Positions 7,925 to 15,473 of a stretch of 32,431 nt of DNA are shown here, piece by piece. Both the position numbers and the translations under genes were made by a program. Origin of the DNA: an uncultured Myxococcales bacterium (GTDB taxonomy: Bacteria > Myxococcota_A > Polyangia > Polyangiales > Polyangiaceae); the NCBI GenBank assembly GCA_937872925.1, contig CALMUT010000062.1, positions 1 to 32,431 of the forward strand, given 5' to 3'. Every line of letters begins with the position of its first letter. The first letter of the stretch is position 1. The notes beneath the pieces were generated by a model. The model had not been told where the DNA came from and ran no database searches. It worked only from the letters and a program-made list of their open reading frames with translations.

Positions 7925-7947
7925 GCGGGATGCATCTGCCATCCCGC
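7925..7947. promoter_or_regulatory. Perfect 8-bp inverted repeat upstream of the Gly-rich lipoprotein gene
   Basis: GCGGGATG (7925-7932) and CATCCCGC (7940-7947) are exact inverted repeats with a seven-base spacer, 25 bases before the start codon at 7900. It may be an operator or a leader-RNA hairpin. It lies in the 231-base divergent region shared with the membrane protein gene at 8132, and no bound regulator can be named. Confidence 0.45.
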
Positions 7948-8131
7948 GGAAACTCCCCCTGAAACCCGGCGCAGCAAAAACCGGCGAACGCCTGCTGTCT
8001 AGCCGGAAAATCGCCATGTGCAAGCCGCGGGGCCCGGGGGCAGCGGATCCCGCGAATATTCCGGCCTGCTTTCCACGCTGGCTGCACGCGAGACCGGCCC
8101 AGTTCCATGATAAAGCCGGAAACAACGCGTC

Positions 8132-9730
8132 ATGGCTCGAAGCTGGCAGACCGTGCGGCCAGGTCCGCGATCGCGCAGTCGAGCCGAACTGTTGCTGGGC
8201 GCCGTCGTCGTCGCCGTCGCCATCTACGTGATCGGCTACCCCCTCTTCGTGGTGCGCTATCCGCCAATCACGGACTTGCCGTTCCACGCGAGCGGCATGT
8301 CCATCTTGCGGCACTACTGGGATCCAGCTTTCGGATTTCGAGAGCAGTTCTCCCTGCACTTGCTCGAAGTGCCCTACGTGTCCATGTACGCGCTCGGCGC
8401 CGTATTCGCGTTGGTGCTCCCCATGCACGTCGCCGTCAAGGCCGCAGCATTCGTGATGCTGGCGCTTTTGCCGGCGGGTCTTGCCGTGATGTTCCATGGC
8501 ATGCGCAAGACGCCGCTGTGGGGCGTGCTTGGGCTCGCGGGGGTTTGGACGAATCTGACCCACTGGGGCTTCCTGAACTTCATGGGAGCGCTCGGTCTCT
8601 ACGCCATGGCCGTAGGTTTTGCATTGCTCGCCGTGGACCGCCCCAGCCGTGGGCACACCATCGGCTTGGGCTTGTCGCTGCTCGCCGTGTTCTTCACGCA
8701 CATCTACCGCTTTCCCTTCGCAATGCTTTCCGTGGTGGGTGTGGGGGTCCTGTTTTATCCGGCGACGCGGCGCATTGGACCGCTGCTGCTCGCACTTGTG
8801 CCCAGCGCACTTGTCTTCGGTGCATGGCGCGCGATCGCTCCGAAATCCATCGCGGAGCAAGGCATTCAGCTGACGCTCGATACCAACCGCTGGCACGAAG
8901 TGCGCGAGCACGTCGTGGCAGGCTTTGCGGGCGCGGCGGGCGTGGAGGAGCAGCGGCTGTTTGATGGTTTTCTAGGTGCCGTGCTGGTCGTGCTGCTGTG
9001 CACGCTTTTTTGGCGGGCGTTGCTTCAAGACAAGCGCGTCCCGCACCCCCGGCCCATCGCCTTCGCCTTTGGAAAACTGATGCTGCCGCTGTGTTTGTGC
9101 GCGGGTTATGCCTTCGCCTACTTCGTGATGCCGATGCGCATCGGCATCTGGTGGTACGTTTATCCCCGGGAGGCAACCAGTGCGCTCTTGGTGCTGCTGG
9201 CTCTGATGCCGGACATGCCCAAGATTTGGTACCTGCGTGCGGCAACCGTCGTGGTGGTCAGCGTCGCGGTGGGTAGGCTCGGCTTCTTCGTGGCGGAACA
9301 GTACTTTGCCTTCGAGAAGGCTACGCTCGACTTCCGTGAAGTGGCCAAGGCCGTTCCCCAGAAGCCGCGCCTGATGTATCTCGTGTTCGACCACAGCGGG
9401 TCTTCGCGGCGGGTCACGCCGTTCATTCATCTTCCCGCGTGGATCCAGGCCGAGAAAGGCGGAGCGCTGTCGTTCCACTTCAGCGGCTGGAATCAGAGTC
9501 CGATCCGCTACCGGACGGATAGCGCGGCGGTGCCCCCGGAAGTTCCCGATCGTTGGGAGTGGACGCCGCATCGATTCCGATTGGATCAGCATGGCGCGTT
9601 CTTCGATACCTTCTTAGTCCGCAGCACCGCCGATCCCGGCTACCTGTTTCGCGCGGATCCAAATATCCAACAGACGGCCCACGACGGCACCTGGTGGCTG
9701 TATCAGCGCTCCGCGCCGGCGCAGCCGTAG
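8132..9730 (+). CDS. Multi-pass membrane protein, GT-C glycosyltransferase-like
   Basis: 532 residues from the ATG at 8132. A basic N-terminus (MARSWQTVRPGPRSRSR) precedes the first membrane helix (about residues 20-41). The loop that follows, YPPITDLPFHASG, carries acidic and His residues where GT-C enzymes hold their catalytic Asp. Around ten further hydrophobic segments run to about residue 385, and a soluble C-terminal domain of about 140 residues ends the chain. This topology (N-terminal membrane body, catalytic first loop, C-terminal soluble domain) is that of GT-C-fold lipid-linked sugar transferases, but no specific family is recognised, so the activity is an inference. Its last 28 bases overlap the end of the convergent gene 9703-11283, which has a similar layout. 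Confidence 0.75.
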   Translation: MARSWQTVRPGPRSRSRAELLLGAVVVAVAIYVIGYPLFVVRYPPITDLPFHASGMSILRHYWDPAFGFREQFSLHLLEVPYVSMYALGAVFALVLPMHVAVKAAAFVMLALLPAGLAVMFHGMRKTPLWGVLGLAGVWTNLTHWGFLNFMGALGLYAMAVGFALLAVDRPSRGHTIGLGLSLLAVFFTHIYRFPFAMLSVVGVGVLFYPATRRIGPLLLALVPSALVFGAWRAIAPKSIAEQGIQLTLDTNRWHEVREHVVAGFAGAAGVEEQRLFDGFLGAVLVVLLCTLFWRALLQDKRVPHPRPIAFAFGKLMLPLCLCAGYAFAYFVMPMRIGIWWYVYPREATSALLVLLALMPDMPKIWYLRAATVVVVSVAVGRLGFFVAEQYFAFEKATLDFREVAKAVPQKPRLMYLVFDHSGSSRRVTPFIHLPAWIQAEKGGALSFHFSGWNQSPIRYRTDSAAVPPEVPDRWEWTPHRFRLDQHGAFFDTFLVRSTADPGYLFRADPNIQQTAHDGTWWLYQRSAPAQP

Positions 9731-11283
9731 TCGGGGTCGGCGCGGTGTTTCCCAGTGTCTCGGATGCGCTCAAAGAACAACACGCGCCGCGACCCCCAAC
9801 CCTGAAAACCGTGCAGCCAGTAGTCGCCCTCAACCTGCTCCTGCCCCGCGTGGAACAACTTGTAGTGCGCATTGAGGGGCTCCCAAAAGTCGGGCCCCAA
9901 GAAGCGCATATCCGCCTCGTGTAGCAAGATCACGTCGTACTCTTCGCGCTGCAGACGCCCAAGGAGCGCGAGCTCGGCAAAGCGACCCGCGGCAACGACG
10001 TCCCGCACGCTAGGCATGCGATCCTTGGGCAGCTTGCCGGCGCGTGCATAGCAGGACGCGCCACGGCCGAGCCAAACCGTGTCGCCACATCGCATGCGCT
10101 TGGCCGCAAAGCCGCAAAGGCTCTCCGCAAGCGCGTAGTCCCGTGGGCCCGGCACGTAACGCTGACAGCGCCACGCGGCGGTCGTGATGAGCAGTGCCGC
10201 GCCGCTGAGCACGGCCAGGCCCCGGGATTTCGCAGCGCAGATGGCTTCGATCAGTGCAGGCAGCGCAAGCAACGCCAACACGAAGCCCAGGCTCGCCGTG
10301 TTGTTCGCTCCGCCTCGGGTTTTTAGCTGCGCTAACACCGCGGCGGGCACGTACAGCGCCACCAGCGCAAAGACGCGCAGCCACTGGGCGTCCCCCGGCG
10401 CCCGTCGTCGCAACGCGACCATCAGGCGCGCCGCCGCCACGATCAGCACTGGCGCAAAAAGCGGCCCCAGTCCGCTCGCGAAGCCCCGCAAGCGTTGCCA
10501 CTCCATGGCGTGAGCCCCGAGCACGAACACTGCCCAGTCCCAGTAGTTCCGGCCGAAGGCCAGCTGCAGCACAAGCCCAGAAATCGCAGCGCTTGCTCCC
10601 AAGAGTAGCAAGTCCCGCAGCCGCTCCCGTCGGCCCCGGGCGCCCCACATGCAGACCAGGCAAAGACCCGCAAGTACAACCACGCCACCGTTCTGTTTGA
10701 CGAGCAACGCGGCCAGCGGCAACAGCAGCAGCATTGCGCGTCGAGTCCGCGCGCCCAGTTCCGGTAGCGCCGCGCAGCCCAGTGCACCCAGGCAGAGCAG
10801 ACCGGCCTCTAGGTTGCCAGGGTGCAAGGCGTCGACCACTGGGTTCATGTACGCGCACGCGACAAACGCGGGAGCCAGTACCGCGACGCGCAGCAGCTTG
10901 CCCACACCGAGCTGGCTGGTGAGGCGTAGTCCCAGTCCCGTGGCAGCAGCGACCGCCAGCAGGATAAAGACATGTCCCAGCAGCTTGTGCGCCAGGACGG
11001 AGCTGTCCGCACCCAGGGGTGAAAGCAATGCGTAGTGCAGCAGTGGCTGGCCCGGCCCATACACGCTCGAGTGCGCCTCCGCGACCGGGCCGTAGAGCGC
11101 TTCACCCGCTCGCAGCTTCGACATGCTGGTCATGAGGAAGTCCTCCGACCAGAAGTTCAGATCGTAGTGGTACTGGAGGCGCTGGTAAGCGCGATAGAGA
11201 TGCTGTCCGGCGAGCGTCAGGGAAAGCACTGAGCTGATGGCGAACAGCGCCTGGACCGAAGACTTGCGATCGGGCGGTCCCAT
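9703..11283 (-). CDS. Multi-pass membrane protein, ArnT/GT39-like
   Basis: 526 residues from the ATG at 11283 (MGPPDRKSSVQALFAISSVL). After the first membrane helix comes a loop with WSEDFLMTSMSKLRAGEALY and later VYGPGQPLLHYAL. This resembles the first periplasmic loop of GT39/GT87-type integral membrane glycosyltransferases, where an acidic pair (here ED) and a 'G..Y.P..Y' pattern are typical. About ten hydrophobic segments follow, then a soluble C-terminal domain of about 150 residues. The likely role is transfer of a sugar from a polyprenyl-phosphate carrier to an envelope glycan or protein; donor and acceptor are unknown. It overlaps the end of the convergent gene at 8132-9730 by 28 bases. 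The 102-base gap upstream is divergent with moaC. Confidence 0.75.
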   Translation of the reverse strand: MGPPDRKSSVQALFAISSVLSLTLAGQHLYRAYQRLQYHYDLNFWSEDFLMTSMSKLRAGEALYGPVAEAHSSVYGPGQPLLHYALLSPLGADSSVLAHKLLGHVFILLAVAAATGLGLRLTSQLGVGKLLRVAVLAPAFVACAYMNPVVDALHPGNLEAGLLCLGALGCAALPELGARTRRAMLLLLPLAALLVKQNGGVVVLAGLCLVCMWGARGRRERLRDLLLLGASAAISGLVLQLAFGRNYWDWAVFVLGAHAMEWQRLRGFASGLGPLFAPVLIVAAARLMVALRRRAPGDAQWLRVFALVALYVPAAVLAQLKTRGGANNTASLGFVLALLALPALIEAICAAKSRGLAVLSGAALLITTAAWRCQRYVPGPRDYALAESLCGFAAKRMRCGDTVWLGRGASCYARAGKLPKDRMPSVRDVVAAGRFAELALLGRLQREEYDVILLHEADMRFLGPDFWEPLNAHYKLFHAGQEQVEGDYWLHGFQGWGSRRVLFFERIRDTGKHRADPDYGCAGAER

Positions 11284-11385
11284 GGGCGCTGTCCAGGCTA
11301 CCCCACTTTAGCCGGCGAATGCTGCTTTGCCCCCGCTGTCACGTCGGCGTACGCTCGGCGCAACGTCTTTCTGGAAACTTGAGCC

Positions 11386-12273
11386 GTGAAGCTGTACCTC
11401 TTCGACGAAGTCGACGAACGCCTCGAACTGTTGCCGTTGGCCGCGCGTCGCGCCTTAGACGCCGCTGGCCTGCGCCTGAGTCGCGACGGCTGGAGCAGCC
11501 TGCCGCTCGCGGAGCGGACGGCAGTGACCCGACTGGGCTCCGGCGATTGCATCGAGCCCAGCAGCGTAGCGCAGCATTGCACAAGCGCGGTGCCCGCCCC
11601 AGAACGCATCGAGCCACGCGCAGAACCGAACGCACAGCACGTGCCGCCGGAAGTGCAGAGCGGCTTTGGCGCGCAGCGCCCCCTGCCCGACGCGCTGTGG
11701 GTGAGTCTCGCTCCACTCGATCGCTATGTGCTTGCAAAAGTCGTCGAGCGCGGCCGCCCCGAGCGGGTTGCTGCGGCCTACGACGAAATCGTTGGCGCGT
11801 CCGCACTCTCTACGCACCTGAGCCCAAACGGTGAAGTGCGCATGGTGGGGGTGGCAGAAAAGTCGCCCACGCTGCGCAGCGCCTCTGCCGAAAGCGCGGT
11901 GTCCCTGTCCGCCGAGGGGCTGGCACGACTCACTGCGGGTTCCGCGAAGAAGGGGGATGTGCTGGCCACGGCGCGCATTGCAGGCATCCAAGCGGCGAAG
12001 CGAACTCCCGAGTGGATCCCGCTGTGCCACGCCGTTGCCCTGACACGCGTCGAAGTCAGCCTGGTCGTCGATGTGCCTGCGTCCCGGGTGCGCATTGTGG
12101 CCAGCGCGGAAGCACTCGATCGTACTGGCGTCGAAATGGAGGCACTCGTTGCTGCGTCGGCTGCGGCGCTCACCGTATACGACATGCTCAAGGCCTATGA
12201 TCGCGGCATGGAGCTGGGCCCGACGCGTTTGTTATCGAAAAGCGGCGGCCGCTCCGGGGACTACCAACGATGA
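11386..12273 (+). CDS. moaC: MoaC (cPMP synthase) with N-terminal nitrate-reductase-associated-like domain
   Basis: 295 residues, against about 160 for ordinary MoaC. Residues 142-295 are MoaC, which turns 3',8-cyclo-GTP into cyclic pyranopterin monophosphate. Visible signatures are AKKGDVLATARIAGIQAAKR, IPLCHAV (H215), TGVEMEALVAAS, YDMLKAYD (D266, K269) and LLSKSGGRSGD, so the catalytic Lys/His/Asp/Lys set is kept. Residues 1-137 resemble the nitrate reductase associated protein family (PF09655): LPLAARRALDAAGLRLSRDG is followed by W and LAERTAV, and later WVSLAPLDRYVLAKVVERG and AAYDEI match that family's closing segment. The start is a GTG at 11386. No alternative start lies just before the MoaC part, so the fusion looks real. 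moaE overlaps by ATGA. The link to a nitrate reductase is an inference. Confidence 0.93.
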   Translation: MKLYLFDEVDERLELLPLAARRALDAAGLRLSRDGWSSLPLAERTAVTRLGSGDCIEPSSVAQHCTSAVPAPERIEPRAEPNAQHVPPEVQSGFGAQRPLPDALWVSLAPLDRYVLAKVVERGRPERVAAAYDEIVGASALSTHLSPNGEVRMVGVAEKSPTLRSASAESAVSLSAEGLARLTAGSAKKGDVLATARIAGIQAAKRTPEWIPLCHAVALTRVEVSLVVDVPASRVRIVASAEALDRTGVEMEALVAASAAALTVYDMLKAYDRGMELGPTRLLSKSGGRSGDYQR

Positions 12274-12719
12274 ACCTATTCGAAATCCGCGAGGTGGCTT
12301 TCGGCCTCGATGAAGTTGTGCGCGCGGTGTCCCACCCTGCGGCGGGCGGCGTGTCGGTATTTCTTGGCGTGGTGCGCAACGAAAACGACGGTTTGAGCGT
12401 GGTGCGCCTGGAGTACGAGGCTTACGCCAGCATGGCCGTCAAGCAGATGGCGCGCATTGGTGAGCAGATCGCGAAGGAGATCCCCGGCGCGCAACTAGCG
12501 GCGCTGCACCGCGTGGGCAGCTTGGAAATCGGGGATACGGCCATTGCCTGCGCCGCGAGTGCGCCGCATCGGGCCGAAGCCTTTAGAGCGTGTCGGGCGT
12601 TGATCGATCGCATCAAAGAGCAGGTGCCCATCTGGAAACGCGAGCATGGCCCTGACGGGCCGTACTGGGTCGGCTGGCAAGACGCGCGCTGTGTGGCGCA
12701 CGATCACTCCCACGAATAG
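12270..12719 (+). CDS. moaE: Molybdopterin synthase catalytic subunit MoaE
   Basis: 149 residues, the standard length. MoaE forms the molybdopterin synthase heterotetramer with two MoaD and transfers sulfur from the MoaD thiocarboxylate to cPMP to make the dithiolene. Family marks are GGVSVFLGVVRN (26-37), LEYEAYASMA (48-56), LHRVGSLEIGD (79-89), SAPHRAEAF with H100-R101, and KEQVPIWKRE carrying the conserved lysines K116 and K123. The ATG overlaps the moaC stop as ATGA, implying translational coupling. No moaD gene lies beside it, so the small subunit must come from elsewhere. Confidence 0.97.
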   Translation: MNLFEIREVAFGLDEVVRAVSHPAAGGVSVFLGVVRNENDGLSVVRLEYEAYASMAVKQMARIGEQIAKEIPGAQLAALHRVGSLEIGDTAIACAASAPHRAEAFRACRALIDRIKEQVPIWKREHGPDGPYWVGWQDARCVAHDHSHE

Positions 12720-12799
12720 CGACGGAGCGTTGCCGCCGTGCCGAAACTGACGGTTGCCGGTACGTGTGCGCGCGTTTGGTACTTCCCAGGGCGAAACCT

Positions 12800-14854
12800 G
12801 TGAAACGCGCTCGTGCCGGCGTGGCACGCATTTCGCTTTCGTCCACCGCCATGCTTTCCGAACGGCACCACCTGTGCCACGCGCTACTAGCGGCCCTGTG
12901 CAGCGCAACCGTTGCTACGGCCGCGTTGGCCACGCCCGTGCCCATGCTGGAGCACACCGCGGCGGGAATCCGGCCCATGCCGCAGCGACAATTCCGCCAC
13001 GCCGTCGCGCCAAAACAACTCACTAGCGGAAAACCCATCTGGGCGGCACCGCCCATGAAAAGCACGGGGCTCGACGAAACCGTGGTGGAGCTCAGCGTGG
13101 ACCCAACCACCGGAGCCACCAACGGGACCATCACGCTGAAGCTGCGCGCACTGCAAGGATCCGTGGGCTCTTTTTCCCTGATGTTCGATCAAGGACTGTC
13201 GGTGACGGCGGCCAGCGCAAGCGGTTCGACAGTGACGTCGAAGTCCCAGAGCTTCCCACCCTTCAACTACGTCACGTTCATCGTCTCACCTCCGCTGTCG
13301 CAAGGAGAGCAGCGAGACGTCACGGTGCAATATTCCGGGAACCTGCAGTGCCCGGGCCCCGGTGGCAGCACCGTTGGGGAGTACTGCAACCTCGCTCCGC
13401 CTCTTGGCGTGCTGATGGAGGGTTCTGCGCTTCCAAGCATCATCGACCAGAGCAATCTCGCGGGTTACAACATCTGGGGCGCCAAGCGTTTCTTGACGCT
13501 GCACATGCCAACGAAGACAGACGTCATCGCGTCTGGGCACAAAAAGTCCGACGTGGACGACGGCACGACTCGCACCACGACCTGGGAGGTGCCGGGCTAC
13601 CACACCGCTGGGCCGTACCTCGTGCTGTTCGGAGATCTCGAACAATCCAGCGTCGCCGGCACGACTCCCGCGACGTCGATCTTCCTGCCCAAGGCGCTGC
13701 CGGCGTGGAAAGCGGAGCTGGCGGACTGGATGCAGCGCATCTTGCCCTTCCTCGACACCCAAGCGGGGCAGCCGCTGCCATTCCCCGAGCTTTCGGTGGT
13801 GAAACTGCCGCCGGGTTGGACGCTGCCGGGCACCGCGGGAGACGGCTACGTGCTGTTGGCGGAGGACTATGGCGCCTACGGGTCCGAGTACTTCGAAGAG
13901 ACTCTGGCCCACGAGACGAGTCATGACTGGTGGGGGATCCTGGTCGCGCCCACGGATCTTGCGCGTACGCGTTGGCTGACCGAAGGGCTCGCGACGTTGA
14001 CGCAGATCGACTACTCCGCTGAGAAGTTCCCAAGAGGCTTCGACCGCGAGACGTATCTGGCTCGCCGCTACAACGAGCACCACATGCTGCTGCGTTACGT
14101 GGCTGTGCCCGAACAGCCGCCCCTGGTTGCGCCGTCGCAGCAGTCGATACCCCAGGACCAAATCCAGAACACGATCTGGGCGTATATGCGCTCCTCCGCT
14201 ACCTTGGATCATCTGCGCGTGATCGTCGGAGAAAAGGAATTCGCGAGCGCGCTGCAGGACTGGGTCAGCCAATGCGCCAAGCAATACTGCGACACAGAGG
14301 ACTTCCGCAAAGCGCTGGAGGCGCGCAGCGGCAAGGACTTGCAGGGCACGTTCGCTACCTGGGTGTACGACACGGTGTTGCCCGCACCCAAGTTCAGCTT
14401 CTCCCAAAAGGCGCTGGGCGAGCGGCAAGAAGTCGTGGTCACGACCTCCGGCGCGCCCGGCAACCACTGGCTGCGACTGCAGATCGAATACCTCGACGGC
14501 ACTTCTGAGCAGCGCACCCTGCAGCTGCCCGGTGAGGGCAGCCTGACGCTGGACTTGCCCAAAAGAGTCCGCTCCCTGCGCCCGGATCGCAGGCACGACG
14601 CGGTGCTGTGGAGCACGTCTGCCCAGGCTGGGGACGTCAACTTCGACCAAGACGTCGACGGCTTCGATCTGATCCACTGCGCCCTGCAGGTCGGGCGCAA
14701 GACGGGACCGCAGCTCAGCGGTACCGAAGGACTCATGCGCTACGATCTGGATTTCGACACCCGCTGCGATCCCAACTTGGACGGCAGCATCGACGACGCC
14801 GATCTCCAGTCGCAGCTCGACAATTTCGCGACCGTTCGCCCGGAGGCACCATGA
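12800..14854 (+). CDS. Secreted M1-like metallopeptidase with C-terminal dockerin-like domain
   Basis: About 684 residues from the GTG at 12800, which has AGGG eight bases upstream. The ATG at 12851 gives a more compact signal peptide (MLSERHHLCHALLAALCSAT, then VATAALA) but lacks a ribosome site, so the start is unsettled. Residues about 88-300 are a beta domain like the N-terminal part of M1 peptidases. The catalytic part has HETSHDWWG (H371, E372, H375) and WLTEGLAT (E395), giving HExxH-x19-E, one residue longer than the usual x18. The M1 catalytic Tyr fits YMRSSATLDHLR. No GAMEN motif is evident; LAEDYG lies in its place. Residues 610-678 hold two EF-hand-like loops, DVNFDQDVDGFDL and DPNLDGSIDDADL, with the D1-N3-D5-D9-D12 spacing of type I dockerins. 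The next gene overlaps by ATGA. Confidence 0.9.
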   Translation: MKRARAGVARISLSSTAMLSERHHLCHALLAALCSATVATAALATPVPMLEHTAAGIRPMPQRQFRHAVAPKQLTSGKPIWAAPPMKSTGLDETVVELSVDPTTGATNGTITLKLRALQGSVGSFSLMFDQGLSVTAASASGSTVTSKSQSFPPFNYVTFIVSPPLSQGEQRDVTVQYSGNLQCPGPGGSTVGEYCNLAPPLGVLMEGSALPSIIDQSNLAGYNIWGAKRFLTLHMPTKTDVIASGHKKSDVDDGTTRTTTWEVPGYHTAGPYLVLFGDLEQSSVAGTTPATSIFLPKALPAWKAELADWMQRILPFLDTQAGQPLPFPELSVVKLPPGWTLPGTAGDGYVLLAEDYGAYGSEYFEETLAHETSHDWWGILVAPTDLARTRWLTEGLATLTQIDYSAEKFPRGFDRETYLARRYNEHHMLLRYVAVPEQPPLVAPSQQSIPQDQIQNTIWAYMRSSATLDHLRVIVGEKEFASALQDWVSQCAKQYCDTEDFRKALEARSGKDLQGTFATWVYDTVLPAPKFSFSQKALGERQEVVVTTSGAPGNHWLRLQIEYLDGTSEQRTLQLPGEGSLTLDLPKRVRSLRPDRRHDAVLWSTSAQAGDVNFDQDVDGFDLIHCALQVGRKTGPQLSGTEGLMRYDLDFDTRCDPNLDGSIDDADLQSQLDNFATVRPEAP

Positions 14855-15393
14855 AGCTCACCCACGGATTGCCCGCCGTGGCCATCTGCTTGCTTGCTTG
14901 CGGCTCGAGCAGCGACGACGGCCCCTCACAAAAGCCCAGTGCTGGCGCCGCCTTCGTGACGGACGCCGAGCCCGCCGGCTCGCGCATTGTGCTGAGGGAA
15001 AAGGAAGTCACCGGCGACACGCTGGTGCTCGAACTGCGCGCGCACGAGGTTGCGGATTTGTACGGAGTGGCTGCGCGGATCAGCGTGGATCCGGCCGCGC
15101 TCGCCTTCGAGCGCATGACGCTCGGCCCCGCCTTCGCGCAAATGACGCGCACCCTCAACTTGGCCAAGCCCGGCGCGGAGCCGGGGCAGCTGGTGATGGC
15201 GCTATCGGGCCACGGCAAGCAGTCGACCGCTTCGGCCAACAATGTCGTGCTCGCCACGTTGCACTTCAAGCGCGCGTCCGCAGACGCTACAAGCGCTGTG
15301 CGCTTCACGGAGCACCGCAGCGGCGTGGTGGACGGCGCCGGGCGCAAAGCCGCAGGCGCAACGTTCGTCGGCGGCGAGCTGCGCGTGAAGTAG
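14851..15393 (+). CDS. Cohesin-like domain lipoprotein
   Basis: 180 residues from the ATG at 14851, which overlaps the peptidase stop as ATGA. An GGAGG lies seven bases before it. Signal MKLTHGLPAVAICLLAC gives lipidation at Cys17 (LLAC), then a Ser/Asp-rich spacer to about residue 35. Residues 45-179 follow the strand order of a cohesin: GDTLVLELRAHEVADLYGVA, then ARISVDPAALAFERM, a middle PGQLVMALSG, VVLATLHFKR, and a closing AGATFVGGELRV. These match the cohesin landmarks 'vGdtvtv.v', 'lygf...l.yDp..L', 'g..i......' and 'latl.Fk'. Cohesins bind dockerins with high affinity, and the preceding coupled gene ends in a dockerin-like domain, so this lipoprotein probably anchors that peptidase to the envelope. 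The call is by eye. A generic Ig-like fold is the main alternative. Confidence 0.8.
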   Translation: MKLTHGLPAVAICLLACGSSSDDGPSQKPSAGAAFVTDAEPAGSRIVLREKEVTGDTLVLELRAHEVADLYGVAARISVDPAALAFERMTLGPAFAQMTRTLNLAKPGAEPGQLVMALSGHGKQSTASANNVVLATLHFKRASADATSAVRFTEHRSGVVDGAGRKAAGATFVGGELRVK

Positions 15394-15429
15394 GGCTCGA
15401 GCGTCGTTCGCAGCGTTTGCGGTGCCTGC

Positions 15430-15444
15430 GGCCCTCGTTGGGCC
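15430..15444. other. Small hairpin between convergent genes
   Basis: GGCCC-TCGTT-GGGCC is a perfect five-base stem in the 80-base gap between the cohesin-like gene (ends 15393) and the MFS gene (ends 15474). There is no T-run on either side, so a terminator function is only possible. Nothing else is seen in the gap. Confidence 0.3.
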
Positions 15445-15473
15445 AAAGCGTGCGTGGGCGATGTCGCTTCGGC

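Noticed and set aside
12822..12836. Sigma-54-like TGGCAC-N5-TCGC motif
   Set aside because: It would start transcription almost at the ATG at 12851 and downstream of the likely GTG start; one such match is expected by chance in GC-rich DNA.
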